A stretch of 64,000 nucleotides of DNA, from contig SIJG01000005.1 of assembly GCA_023374025.1 (NCBI GenBank), positions 1,224,782-1,288,781 on the forward strand, given 5' to 3'. Of the stretch, positions 1-12,534 are shown piece by piece. The notes under the pieces were generated by a model, which worked only from the letters and a program-made list of their open reading frames with translations, was not told the origin of the DNA and ran no database searches. Made by a program: the position numbers and the translations under genes. Position 1 is the stretch's first letter; each line of letters begins with the position of its first letter. The stretch is from Heterodera schachtii. Taxonomy: Eukaryota > Nematoda > Chromadorea > Rhabditida > Heteroderidae.

Positions 1-634
1 TTCAATTTATTTCCTTAGTTCAGCCTTTAAAATAAAAGATAGATAAAAAAATTATTCAAACTTCATATTGCGCTAGGAGACATTCGACATGAATTTTGAT
101 CATTTTAATTTCGCCAATTCATTTCTTTTCTTCTAATCTTCTTAAAAAATATCTCTTCGCATGAAATTGTCATTTTGTTTTCTTTTTCTCGGCAATAAAT
201 TTATAAATATGATTTCGGCGGGTCTTTCTTGTCCGGATTAGTTAATTAGAGAAGCAATGCTTTGTGTTGTTTGGTCTGGGCTTAATTGTTTAAGCTGTTT
301 TTCCAAAGAAAGCTTAACGAATTTGGGGTTTTGTGATTTACAAGTTTAACTGATCATTGCTTCATTTCACTCATTCCAATCATCAAATCTGCCGCCGTTT
401 GCAATTTCGGTGTTCGCGTCGATTCAACGCCGCCGGCCTTTGCTGCTGATATGCCAATCGCATTAGCTGACTTGAAAATGCCAAAATAAATGATGACATG
501 ATACCCGAGATTCTCGGTTTGAAGTCAAGAAAATTTTTAGTACAGAAAATCTTTTTTTTTCGTCGTTTTATCACCGAATCTCGGGAAATTTTCAACCACA
601 AGAATCACATCAAATCAATTGCTTGACATATTTA
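1..634. other. AT-rich non-coding flank
   Basis: No exon with family motifs or paired splice sites was recognised on either strand. The 72-codon minus-strand frame at 383-601 has no domain and is probably chance. It is host sequence interrupted by the MULE that follows. Confidence 0.4.
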
Positions 635-1369
635 TGATAAATTGGTGCTAGGTCGTTTCCTAAAAACCGCCAAGGGGTAGAAAAACAAAATATGTATAAC
701 ATATAAATTCATAACTTGGTTCAATTTCAACCAAAATAATTTTTCATTGTATCATTCAATAGCTCTAGGTGTTCTCTATGAGAATATTAATTTTAAAATT
801 TTTTATAAATAATATTAAATTCCACAAAACCTTAAGTCGGAATTTTTTGTCCATAACTTTTTTAAAACTCAATGATTTTAAAGATAAATAGATTAAATAA
901 ATTGCTCGAAATTCTTAAAAGAAAATTTAATCTAATTGCTTCTGAAAAAAGTTATAAAGCATTGAACATGCTATGTTTTTTGCCATGGTCATGCATATTT
1001 ATGTATAAACATTTAAAATTTTCAAGTCATTAAAATGCAAATTAGTCAAAATAAATTTATATATTCGATAGTCCTAAGAATTTTCTATTTATGGTTAAAA
1101 TTTCAAAAAATTTCATCGAGTTTTATAAAAGTTCTGGTAAAATAATTTTGACTCAAAACTAATTGAAAATTTATGACCATAACTTTTTTAGAATTTTGTA
1201 AAAAAATTTCTAAATTGATATTTTTGTAGAGAACACCTAGAGCTATTGAATAATACCATGAATATTAATTTAGTTGAAATTGATCCAAGTTATGAATTTA
1301 TATGTTATACATATTTTGTTTTTCTTCCCCTTGGCGGTTTTTAGGAAACGACCCAGCACGTGATAAATT
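635..1369. mobile_element. MULE-like non-autonomous element with 9-bp TSD
   Basis: The element spans 644-1360 (717 bp). It begins GGTGCTAGGTCGTTTCCTAA and ends with the inverted counterpart (TTAGGAAACGACCCAGCACG). It is flanked by a perfect 9-bp direct repeat TGATAAATT at 635-643 and 1361-1369. A 9-bp duplication is typical of Mutator-like (MULE) transposons. Much of the interior is itself palindromic (tracts around TCATAACTTGG and AATAGCTCTAGGTG recur inverted). It has no coding capacity. Further members of the family are at 44737, 49191 and 50994. Superfamily is inferred from TSD length only. Confidence 0.8.
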
Positions 1370-1520
1370 ATGCAAAATTTTTAGGAACAGTTTAAATTGA
1401 TCTAAATAGGCTAATGAAGATTTGTGATAATTAAAGAAAAAATATTTTTCAAAATATCATTTTTGATTTTTACTTTTTTCAAAAAATATTGAGATAAATT
1501 TTTTATTTTTTATCTAATAT

Positions 1521-1943
1521 TTAATTATAGCACCAACTGCTACATATGCGACCCAATTTAAATGGTGCCCTGCTGCCTACCAATGATGATGATTCGCCCA
1601 GACTTGTGCTTGGCATTCCGCTCAGACTGGTGCTCACTGTTCGGCTGAAAAACGCGGGCGCTTGGCCCAATCGGCGATTTGCCACCGCTGCAGCCGTTAA
1701 GCAGGGCAACTCCGTTTGCTTGATGGGCGCGGCGCTTCCTTCGAATTTTAGAATTTCAAATGCAAATTTAATTCCACATTTAAAAAGTACGCCCTCCGCC
1801 GAGGTCATCGCTCGGACTTCGCCCAATGCGACGCATGGCGTGCGAACATTGGCGGACCGATGCCGAAGAGTTGCACTGGCGTTTAACGGCATAAAAATGA
1901 AAAAAGGAATTACGTTTTTTTCAAGTTGCACTGACTTTGGCAT
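1521..1943 (-). CDS. hypothetical Ser/Ala-rich frame, possible exon
   Basis: This 140-codon open frame lies in an island that is clearly richer in GC than its surroundings. It contains a Ser/Thr-rich C-terminal stretch around TSLSGMPSTSLGESSSL. An acceptor-like TTTTTCAG followed in phase by RTVSTSLSGMPS, with a GT after SSSL, would give a small exon. The opposite strand is also open, so strand is not secure. No family was recognised. It could be an exon of a gene reaching left of the window or a GC-rich repeat. No function is proposed. Confidence 0.2.
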   Translation of the reverse strand: MPKSVQLEKNVIPFFIFMPLNASATLRHRSANVRTPCVALGEVRAMTSAEGVLFKCGIKFAFEILKFEGSAAPIKQTELPCLTAAAVANRRLGQAPAFFSRTVSTSLSGMPSTSLGESSSLVGSRAPFKLGRICSSWCYN

Positions 1944-2398
1944 TGTGTTCTTGCCTTTGTTGTTGCGATTTGCACTGCAATTGCGTCGCGCCGCCCGCTC
2001 CGCTTAACGCATGCCGACGCGCACTCGTCTCGGCAAATTTTCGGCAGCGGAAGGAACTCGCGGCGGACCCTCCGGCGAATGTCGGAAAGCCGTGAAGAGA
2101 AGCCAAAGCACGTTGCTGAAGGAACGAGCATTCAATAATGAATAAATAAATTGTTTTATTAATTTTTTGTTTGGCGAGGGGCACGGATGAGCGAAATTTC
2201 GGTTTTATATTTGATAAAATCAATCAATTATCAATCAAATTAAAAATTTGCGCGGTGACTGACTGATATAATTGATTGAATTTTTTTATGGCCTGTCAAA
2301 TTATTTTATATATAAATTATTATTATTATGGCGCCAGAAGGAGGAAGCGGAGTGTGGGAGAAAGTGGGATAAAGGGCATGGGAGAAGCCATAAAAGGG

Positions 2399-2469
2399 GC
2401 GCCCGTAGTTCAGTTGGTTCGAGCATTCGATGGGTGGAAAAGCCGTTGGTTCGAGTCCCACCGGACGAG
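2399..2469 (+). pseudogene. tRNA-like sequence, degenerate
   Basis: An A-box-like TAGTTCAGTTGG (2406-2417) and a perfect B-box GGTTCGAGTCC (2448-2458) have tRNA spacing. The D stem GTTC/GAGC pairs. The acceptor (GCGCCCG with CGGACGA) and T stem carry mismatches, and the anticodon arm does not pair convincingly, so no isotype is assigned. It is probably a tRNA pseudogene or the head of a tRNA-derived SINE. Confidence 0.5.
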
Positions 2470-3416
2470 TTACCCTTTATGTTCTAATTATGCTTTTGCC
2501 TGTAAATTGTGGGACAACGAATGCACGGCCGTGTCAAGTGGCGTCAGTGATGCAATTGTCGTGCATTGGTCACCGCCGCCAGCAGTTAGGGCCAGCGAAC
2601 TTTTCTTGGACCAATCGCCACCAACTCCAGACAATTTGCAGCGCTTAAAAGGCGGAAATATTTTTATTGAATTTATTATTTTATTTGAAAAAAAGTTGGT
2701 AGTGGGAGTTTCGAAAAAACGGGGCCAAAAAAGCCGGGACTGAGATTTCCAGCCGTGAACCGGGAGTTAAAATTTCAAGAAGAAAATTTTTAACGTTTTT
2801 CACGTACCAAGTGTTTTCGACAGTGATTGATTTCGACGATACTTTTAAATTAATTTTTAACATAATTTATTGTACATATGTATGAATTAATATTAATATA
2901 CAATTTGCATAATCAAATTTATAATTGAATTAAATAATAAATAAGACTTGTATATGATTATTTTTGTCAAAAGATGTATTAATGCCGGGTTTAAGTGCCA
3001 AGATGCAAATCTGCAGGCTCTTTAGCAGAATTCGAAAGTCGCAAATCCCTCTTCAATGTATAAGAGCTTGTGCTTATCATTATAATTTTCATAATTTGAC
3101 GAGACTTATACCACCATATAGAACAAGTTTTTTTATAAACAAGCTTTACTGTCGAAACCAATCAGTGTCTAAAACTAACAGCACCGTTTTTCACATTTCA
3201 AAAAGCAAAAGTAATTAAAAAGCATAATTAAATAAATATGAATATGAGAAATGAAAATACAAACGATCAGAATAAAATTCTGAGATGGAATAAGAAATGT
3301 TTCGTGATTAGGTGCCGCCGGGGAAGCGGAAATTTTGGAATCATTTGGTTACAGATTCGCCACAAAAAAATTATCTGTAGGACCAATTAAGATTTAAAAA
3401 ATAAAAAACATTTTTG
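2470..3416. other. intergenic, no supported gene
   Basis: A moderately GC-rich patch at 2505-2645 is open on the plus strand but shows no family motif. From 2880 to 3416 the sequence is AT-rich with no recognisable exon. Confidence 0.35.
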
Positions 3417-5700
3417 TTACGGCACCGGCATTTTTGTGTGGCGGAACATTTTGTCGGTAATTGCCACTGCCAACATGGACCAAGCCGAAGCAGCGAGCGG
3501 ATAGGCACGAACACACTCTTGGCAAAACATCACTGAATTAAATTATTATCAATCTATTGAACAATTTCGTTTTTTCAACAATAATATGTATTTTATTTTA
3601 TCATATTTTGTTAGAAGAATTCTTGGTGATCATTTTAAAAAATGTTTATGACTCTTGCATTTAAATTTTTTTGTTAATTTTTTAAAAATTGACCATTTTA
3701 GCGATTTATCGGAATTTTGACCGATTTTTTCTGATCACTTTTGGCGCTGGAGCCAAAAAAGCCGAAAATTTGCAATGGCAAATTGGCCATTTGTTCTACA
3801 AGACAAAAGTGCAAGTGAGTTGGACACTCATAGTTCGACATGTTTTTGAATGGGGGGGGGGCTAAATATTGAAATTGTATCAAATTAGTGGACAATGCCT
3901 TCTGCAAACACTTCGCCCAACGAATGCCATAATTCCTTGTCAAAGCCAAACGGAATAAGTCGCGCATGGGCACGGCCTTTAATGAAAATGTTAATTTAAT
4001 AAATAATTAGAGGCATTGACCAATTGTAGCCGGGTCCCAAATTAGCTTCTGAGTTGGGACATCGAACAAAATGCTCATCACTCCGTCGATCAGTTCGATC
4101 ATCAGATGAGCTAAAAAGGCAAGTTATTTGTCCACTTTTCATTAGCATTTGTTTGTGTTTCAAAATCTCATTCATTTATTAATAATTAATAATAATAATA
4201 ATCGTTAAAAAATTTTCGTATCTTTGTTGACCAATTTTTTCTAATCATTTTTTGGCGCCGGAGCCAAAAAAAGCCGAAAATTCACAATAGCATATCGACC
4301 ATTTGCTCTACAAGACAAAAGTGCTTTAAAAGTGAGATTTGGGCAATTACAGTTCGATAGATTTTCACATGTTAGAATGCTACCGTACATTTCCGTTTGT
4401 TTGCCTACCGTGGTCTCGTACTGTGACAATTGTTTCGCCCCTTTGCTGTTCCGGGCAATTGGCGCAGTCGGAGGACGCCTTTCGCTGTGCCACTTTTCGC
4501 TGCTTCCGCTCCTCCAAACACTTCACAAATGCACTACGGTAAAAGCAGTGTTTGACCTCGGCATTCTTGCTGATCAAATTCTCGAAAATCTGTGCGCATT
4601 TTTTTAATCTGTTGGCATTTTGATCAATGCGAAAACAAACCTTTTCCATGATTTTTAACATGCCTCTGCCGGACGTTTTCGGCGGCTCTGAGAGGCGATT
4701 CCATGTCACGCGAAGGGCACGACGCTAAAGAAAAAACTAATTAGGAATTCATAATTTAAAAAATGAATTTAATGGGATTGGTTGAGTCCTAAACATTTTT
4801 TACATGCCCATCGCTGAGTTTGGCGTTGAATTCGCCCACAAATTGGGCCAGTGACAAATACTCCTGCTGCTGCTGTTGTTGGAAGTGCTCAAATGCGGCG
4901 AAGCTGGTCAACGGCTCTGAGGTGGCACCGCCGGTGGCCGACTCGTCGCCGAAAGTGCCGCCGAACGCATCGCCGGTGGAAGAGAGGGGCCAAGGGGAGA
5001 TGCCGGTTTGGGAGGAGAGTTTGGAACCTATGCAAAACGAATGGATGGCACATTTTAAGAAGGTCCAGTATAAAATCTGCTTACAATGAGCTTGACCCGA
5101 AGGTGCTATGACGTTAGTCAAAAAACCATTAAATGAAAATATTTTTTGATATAACTTTGCTCAAAAGCAACCAAATTTTTAATTCGTGCTATAAAGTGTT
5201 TTCTATTATCTTGCAAAATTTCAAAAAGTTTCATTAAGTTTCAAGAAAGTTATAGCCAAAAATATTCACAAAAAATAGGTTATTGAGTTTCTCAGGTCAT
5301 ACTTTTTTGTAAATAAACGAATTTTTAAGTTTTTTGACTAACGTACCAGCACCGACCCGATTTTCGGACTTTTTAAAGAAAATACATTCCATAACTTTGC
5401 TTTTGAAATGGAACGTTAAAAACAATCTATTTTTGTGGCAAAATTAGTGGTTTTGAAATACCAAAAAAAAGTAAAAAGCAAAACAAAGTCAATGTTTTCT
5501 GGCTTGGAATTGTTGATTTGTTAGACCGGATTTAAGGGTTTTAATTTTAACGATAAATCAACAAATTGAAACTTCGACTGCGCAAAAATGGGTGAGATTC
5601 CGACTCAATTTGGGACACCAAATAGTCCTCATTCAACTGCTGGATGAGCTTTCTGCGCTGAATTGCCTCTTTGATTCGCATCATTTTGCCAATTTTGTCT
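3417..5700 (-). CDS. nematode globin-domain protein with N-terminal extension
   Basis: This is a heme-binding globin of the divergent, neuronally expressed nematode type. Phase-consistent minus-strand exons are 5700-5579, 5027-4804, 4724-4409, 4110-4021, 3976 to about 3881, and 3532-3417 (stop TAA at 3417). The first two encode a basic/charged leader and a Ser/Gly segment with a run of six Gln. The globin fold starts at RRALRVTWNRL (helix A). It continues through TIVTVRDHAHLMIELID (helix E region, distal His candidate), IGRAHARLIPFGF (proximal-His helix F) and ASAWSMLAVAITDKM (helix H). The exon 4 donor reads AAG|GCATTG, so that intron would be GC-AG. This is required for frame and restores the helix G/H reading. 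The 5' start lies upstream of 5700 and is not identified. Family is strong; oxygen versus redox function is unknown. Confidence 0.75.
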
Positions 5701-8651
5701 CTGTAAATTTAAATATTTCTTTTTTAAAAAAAACATTTTTGGTAATAATAATTTGCATGGGATGACAATTTTAAAGTTAGGCATTCACTTAAGAAGTGTG
5801 GGAGTCTGTCTTCTGTCTCTTCTGTGCATTAACATTCATTTTCCAAGGACTTTTTAAGAGGAAAAGCCATTTTTAAAGAGTGAGAAATTTGCAGAGCTAT
5901 TCAATACTTTTGAAAAAATTCGAAAATTTTATAATTTATAATCACCGTATTTACTCGATTATAAGCCCCGGGGCTTCTATTGTTCAACCTCCCTCCAAAG
6001 GGGGCTTATATTCGAGGGGGGCTTCTACTCGAGGGGGGGCGTATAATCGAGTAAATACGGTAACACAAAAGTGTGTTCTTCTTCTCATTTGATTCCCATT
6101 TAAAAAAGTATTAGTTTATTAGTAAAAATTGAGGGATTAATATTATTAAAAACTAATACTTTTTCTTTAACATTATGTGATTGAAGCAACAAAAAATTGT
6201 TAATATAAAAAATGTCTAGGAAATAAGTTAAAAATAAAATTTACCTATGAATTTTATCTAATGAGAAAAATTAAACGACCAAAACTCAAATTTTTAATAT
6301 CTTCTAATATTTTTGTGAAATAATTGGTTCGAAAACACAACCGATTAGGTTTTGTTTAAAAATCATTGAGTAATTATTTAACAATTAAAAATAATTAATT
6401 GTTTATTATAATTATTTATTAATTATATATATTTTAATTTCATTTTTAATTCTTATATAATTAAATTGAATGAACTTTCAATTTAATAAAAAGGTTGAAG
6501 CCGACATTTTTGAGTAATTTGTGCCGGTTAATGTCATTGCACTTTTTCGTACTCTCAGCACGCATTATACGGCTTACAAACATTAGCGGACGGAAAATTG
6601 CGGACATTTTCGGGGAAAGATAAAAATATTTCTTGAAAAATTTTTACAAGAATTTTTTTGGAAATATGTAGAATGGAAGAGAGGGCCTTGGGTCTCGTCA
6701 GTACGTCTCTCCCAAACAAATTTTTAATATAAAAAAAAATATTTTTTATTATTTGAGGCATGCTTATTCGGCAACAAGAAATTTTCCGATAAAATTTATT
6801 GGGAAAGCTGGAGAAATTGGAAAAAAAAACATCGGGGAGCAAAAACATCAAGGAGAAATTTCGTAAATTTTCATAAAAAATAGTCGACAAGAAAAAAAAA
6901 GCATTTTTTCAAAAGGTGTTAGAAAATCATTTTCAACCGATTTGGAATGAAACAGACCACATTCGCAATTAATTTCTTTTTTACTCAAATTTCGCAAAAT
7001 CAATACATTTTCGTTTTATTTTGTATTTTTTCTTTTAAAATGATTTCTTTTACACCATATTTTCGAAATTTTTAGCATAAATTTTACAAAGTTGAAGAAT
7101 TTGTAAAATTAGCCCTCAATTTGGAAAAATTTATATGCATATTTTTCACTTTTATGCGCATATTTCAAAGTTTTATATGCATTTTTTTGGACTCCCTAGT
7201 ATAAGTTCTATGCACTAAAAATTCCTGCGCCTAAAATATGCACTAAAACCCCTCAAATATGTAAGGAGCATTTTTAGACAATTACAAAAAATTTCTTTTT
7301 CAAAATTTATATACGCAATTTCGAATTTTTAAATTTTTATTATATGCCAAAACAAAATTATATGTGCTGAGTGATGACTCTTTTGGGTGCTTTTCTGTTT
7401 TGGGGTCACAAACTAAAATTTTTAAAAATGAACAAAAATGCGCGCAAATTCACAAAGCGCGTACAGCATTATTTTTGGGACACAAATTCAACAATTGTTC
7501 GTCGTAAATCCCGCCAAAAGGATTTTTGTCCTATTCAATTTTGTTTTCATGATCGCCTTGCTCCCTATACGAAATTCTCCTTGCTTTCCGAATGTTTTTT
7601 TTCAGAATGGTCCATTTTCCTAAAAAATGACACGGCAGAAGCGCCGGGATCGGTGTTCTTCGGCAAGGCATTCTTGCCTAATTACGGTGCAAATTTGTAG
7701 CAAAAATTGGCACAATTCACGCAATTTTCCAGCGAAAGCCAAAGGAAGAAAAAAAGGAATGAAGAATTTTGACATTTTTTGAATGCTTTCACCTTTTCAT
7801 CACTCGAACTCGAACAAAAAACCGAAAATTCAAATTTTCAAGTTTCAACCTTTTGCTCGAGTTCTGGTTAGATTCGAAATTGGTCAACCTCAAAACCTCC
7901 GGGAAGGGTAACTTCGGCATGGACCATTCGGCGCCGCCAAATTGAAATGCCACAACATTTGTCTTTCTAAGTTAACTTTAGCCAATCTGGCATCATTCGA
8001 AAGCTCTATGTGTTCTCCAGATTTAAATGTTAAAATTGAAAGAATCATTCATAAATAAAAAAAGTTATGGCACGCGGCGCGAAAAAGCCAAGAAAAAGTC
8101 CTATTTTTGAGGTTTTTTGCCATAACTATTTTTCTAAACGGACGAATCTTTTTTTTAAAGAGAATCTTAAGAGCTAGCGAATGATACTAAAAATATTTAT
8201 GCTCAATCTTCGAAATAATAATTTTAAAAAGAATTTAATTTACGTGTACGCTCTGCCGAAAAGAAAAAAAAATTAAAAAAATTAGTAAAGATAGTATTTT
8301 TTTATATAAATTATGTTTGAAAACTTTTAACATTAAGCTGGCTTCGCCGAAACATCCCTCTTTAAAAAAATAATTCTCTATTCTAACGGAATAAAAGATT
8401 ACGGAAAAATCGCAAAAATCCGTAATTACGGGGTCCAAAAATGCCGTAATTTCAATAATTCGTAATCGTAATTGCATGCAGCCCTTCTTATTAACCTTGG
8501 TATTTCAAAATTATCTGTATTGTTTTTATTCTCTCCTACATTATATAATCCAGTAATTAGATAAATGTCGGATAATAAATGCCGGTATATTTTAAGTTAT
8601 TTTCCTTTTCTTCATTTTCACATTTTTTGGCACTTCCCTAATATTTCTTAA
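5701..8651. other. intergenic AT-rich region with MITE and repeats
   Basis: It holds the small palindromic MITE at 5944-6061. At 7130-7330 there are dispersed TATGCATATTTT-like words. A repeat at 7900-8215 contains an AAAGCTCTATGTGTTCTC segment that resembles the MULE interior. Small open frames here show no domain. No exon chain was found. Confidence 0.4.
5944..6061. mobile_element. palindromic MITE ending ACCGTATTTACTCGATTATA
   Basis: A 118-bp foldback with near-perfect inverted ends (ACCGTATTTACTCGATTATA against TATAATCGAGTAAATACGGT) surrounds an inner CCCCGGGGCTT/GGGGGGCGT core. No clear target duplication was found. Degenerate relatives occur at about 46820-46895 and 44320-44356. It has no coding capacity. 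Confidence 0.65.
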
Positions 8652-11126
8652 TCATTCGTAGCCATTCAAAAGCATTGGTACAAATGGAGAAGGTGTTGCT
8701 TCATAAAATTTGTCCCGATGAGTAACCATTGCCATAACGGTCAAATGCGAGTGGAGTTTGCTTTGCGCATATAACAACTGCTCAGCCACCTAAAATTGAA
8801 AAATTTGATTTTAATTGTGTATTTTTCAATTTTTTTTTGTATTTTTCTTACAGGTTTTTCTCAAAAATGCCAAAATATGTGCAAAATATGTGACAAACCC
8901 CGAAATATGTGCCATATGTTTTTAGGTGCCAAAACGCCGAAAATATGTGTTTGATAAGTCGCTCTAAATCAAAAATTGTTTGGAGAAAATGCTTTTTTGG
9001 GCTTCTCTTGTCATAAGTAAGCCTAAAACATAAAAATCCGGGCTCTAGTTATTCTTAGCGGATCAAATTTAAACAACTATTATAACTGAAGACAATTTTG
9101 AAATTATGGTAAGGAATTTTTAAATTTTTTCAAAAATCAGCTTGGGAACTGAAACCTTGGGATTTCCCTCTAATTGTACGCCTCATTAATAATAATTAAA
9201 GAATTTTACAAAAATAAATTTATATAAACTCAAAATTCACGCACATTAATGACTTCCGCATATCGAATAATTCCCCTCTCATTCCCATGCTTTAATCGCG
9301 AAAAATGCATTAAACAGCATGCATATCGTTCGGACTCAGATTGAATTAGCGATTTGGCATTCTGTGAGAGATATGAAACGCCTAAATAGTTTAAAAATTA
9401 ATGAAGAAATTCGGCATAAATTCCATGTTCAAAAGAATTTCGAAATTAATTTTTATTGAAAAGTTTTTGCAAAATCATAACTTAGGTTTTATGATTTTAG
9501 TAATTTTTTGAGTTCCATGAAAATGAAAGAACACTTGTAAAATAGAATTCAATGAAATCGCTCGCGTAAAGAAATTTTCAAAATTTTGATTAAAACTATA
9601 AATGTTTATAAAATTCCTTGACCTTCCTTTTTGTATTTTGTGAACGTTTATACATTTTTGATTTTTTAATATAACTAAATTTAAACGTTCTTTTAAATTT
9701 TGATAGTAAAGTTAATTGAATTAATTATACTCGAATGGCATATCAAAATGGCTCTGAGCAGCAGAAACTCCTCCAGGCACAGAGTTGCATTGTTCATAAA
9801 TTTCGAGAGTTTGAACTCATTTTCCGCATCAAAGCTCACAATATTCGAATGAAAATTAGTGGACATTAAATAGACCGCACTTCCAACATAATTAGCCAAT
9901 CGCACCTAATTAATAAAAACAAATTGTAATTAATACAACTGAATGAAATACAGACGACGAACTTGATCATCCAAGTCGATCGTGCAAAATGCCGGAATGG
10001 ACCGGAACAAATCCAACAGCGAAAAAAGGTGCAGACATTTAAAGTGGTCCCAATTACGCTCCCATTGGTGCTCAATTTGGACAGTGAATTTATCCATGTT
10101 ATTGAGAATGGAAATTCGAGATTCGAGCAACTCTCGAAATGAAGTGTATTGGTTGATCAGCTCAGCCCTTACTTTGCGGTCCATAGCAAAAAATTTGACA
10201 ACACGAAATTGAACGCAAGAAAGCTGATTTATTGTGTCGAAAGTGTCGGTCGTTTTGGCACTAATTGCTCCGTCAATTCCAATAAGGCTCTTTACTAATG
10301 GAAAAGCGTTTAATGAAAAATCGTTTGCGTCTTCTTTCGACGGCTCCTCAGTTTCGCTTTGGCTCTGATCTGTAGTGCCCTTTTTGTCGTCAATTTTGTG
10401 CTCATTCTTTGGGGATGGCATTTCTACCAAATCCATCGGAGATGGCATTTGATTAGCAGGTAATTGATAACTCTGATCAGTTGATTCGTCGTTGGCCAGG
10501 GGGTGAATCTTTGTTTTTTGCTTGGACAACAACTCCATTTTGCGTTTGTACAATGTTTCCAGAAACTTTTTGGATAAAAAGCTTTTCCTTGCATTGACCA
10601 TTTTTGGTTCCATTCCCATAATTAAACATTTGTTAAGTCGACATCCTCCACATTTCCGCACTGCAAGAATAATAATAATAATTTAATTTTAATAATTATA
10701 CATTATCTAATTAGCAGTCCTTTTAATTGCGTAATTATTCAGTACCTAATTAGCAGTGGTTATTTAAATTTCATAATTATTTTAAAACAATTACGGTTGT
10801 GTGCAGTTGACAGTTCGCAATTGCCGCTTTTTTTGCACACGTACAGTATCTGCAGCGCAATTGTGCGACGAAAAAACTGTTTACACGCTGAAAATAATTA
10901 AAATGTTTAAAAGATAAATTTTGAAATGATATATTAAACAATTTAAAGTTTTGAAATGAAATATTAAACAAATCCAATTTGAAAATAAAATTATTTCGTC
11001 AAAAAGTGCTTGCGCCATAACAATACCTTCACAACTAGGAATACTGTAATATTTGAAGGAAGACAATCCGCCACAGATGAGACACTTTTTGGCTTCACAT
11101 TTTGGGATTATCTCCATTTTTGGCAT
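8652..11126 (-). CDS. nuclear hormone receptor (supplementary NHR), intact
   Basis: This is a ligand-regulated transcription factor of the expanded HNF4-derived nematode class. Six exons join in perfect phase: 11126-11027, 10887-10795, 10660-9963, 9905-9731, 9381-9245 and 8789-8652 (TGA at 8654-8652), giving 1341 nt or 446 aa. The DNA-binding domain occupies about residues 14-80. Finger 1 is CLICG..SIPSCE, the P-box helix is CEACKQFFRRT, and finger 2 is CKKSGNCELST then LRKCGGCRLNKCLIMGM. An acidic hinge (about residues 100-180) precedes a ligand-binding domain with SFRELLESRISILNN, EEFLLLRAILI and SESERYACCLMHFSRLKHG. Exon 1 ends at 11027, which is exactly the left edge of segmental duplication A. 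No in-frame defect was seen. Ligand and target genes are unknown. Confidence 0.85.
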
Positions 11127-12533
11127 TTTGAGTAGATGGAAATCTTTTAATAATTAAAATGATAAATATTGGTGATGCAAATATTGTATTTATTCATAAT
11201 TTCTTTAGTAAATTTTTTTCTTATTGATTGGTTTTTCTGTGTGTATATTTTATATGATTATATAATATTGGAAAATTATAAATTATAATGTGATTAAGAA
11301 TTACAAAATGCATTACTATAGTTAAATTTTTCCATATCGATTTGATTTTATTGTATTCCCTAATTTTCTCAAAAATATATCCCTTATATTAAAGATTCTA
11401 AAGGAAAGACAATATTGAAATTATTACATTATATAATAAATGGTGGAATTTTCCGACCAATTGATTTCTTTTTAATATTTTTTCATTAATTTCAAATTTT
11501 TAAAATAATACTAGTTAATACAAATGGAATATAGCTTTTTTCTAATATTGTAGGGATGCCAAAAATATGTATAAAAAGTGAAAAAATATTTAAAATTGCG
11601 AAATATGTATGAAAAAGTGCGAAGAAGTCAAAAATGTATCATATAAAACCCCGAGTCTCAACTTATGTTCGCAAATACACACAAAAAAAAAAGAATATTT
11701 TTGAAGTGATAGAAAGTTATTGTGTCTGATTATTTGATCGTCAGCAAATTTTAGAAAAGAAATTATTATTTTTTAATCACTATCATTAAATAATTTTTTA
11801 TACGTTTTTTCAAGAGAATTTTTTCCATAATATATTACAGATTTTTCTTATAATATATTAAATATTTGAATATTCCTTTTTTTCTTTAAATTCATTGGAA
11901 TGGAAACGAATTTTTTCTTTTGTTTAACGATTATTTTGGAGTTTTGTAGAATTTAATTTTTGAAAACAAATTCTTTCAACTTGCGATTTGTCACCTATTT
12001 TTCCGTTATTTTTATTTCAATTTTCTGCCATTCAACCATTGAAATACTGTGTACTTTACAGTTTATATAAAACTTCAACAAAATCCCATCATAAGAGTCT
12101 TAAAAAGATGCCAAACTTATAAAAATCGGCCACTCAAATTCATCCACCGCTTGCCATTATTGGAAACACCCGGCGCTATCATTGGAGACTCTAAGTGATC
12201 AGAAATTTGCTGAAAGATAAATGTTAAACCATTAAACACTTGCAGGTGGAAAGAAAAAAGAAATGAAAATCTGAAAAACTATTTTGTTTAAATCGGTAAT
12301 AAAAATTTTTATACAAAAATTAGGTCACAAACTGATCAAAAAAAAAAAAGAAAGAGAAGAAAAATGAAGAAATGTTGACAAGAGACAAACATTCAATTTC
12401 TTAGTCAGATCAACTTTTGAGTGAATGTGGAATTTGGTGGAAAAAAAAACAAACAAATAATTGTTGGACTAATTAATTAATCGCTAATAATACGGTAACA
12501 AATGGTGCGATTCGACGGGCCCTTTCGTGTACA
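11127..12533. other. non-coding interval between two NHR genes
   Basis: It is strongly AT-rich, with a short patch of ATATGTAT words at 11560-11640. A fragment at 12126-12210 matches the 3' part of the ORF at 46051-46590 (shared ATTCATCCACCGCTTGCCA and GGAAACACCCG). It would hold the promoter of the leftward NHR gene, but no element is identifiable by eye. Confidence 0.4.
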
Positions 12534-12534
12534 C

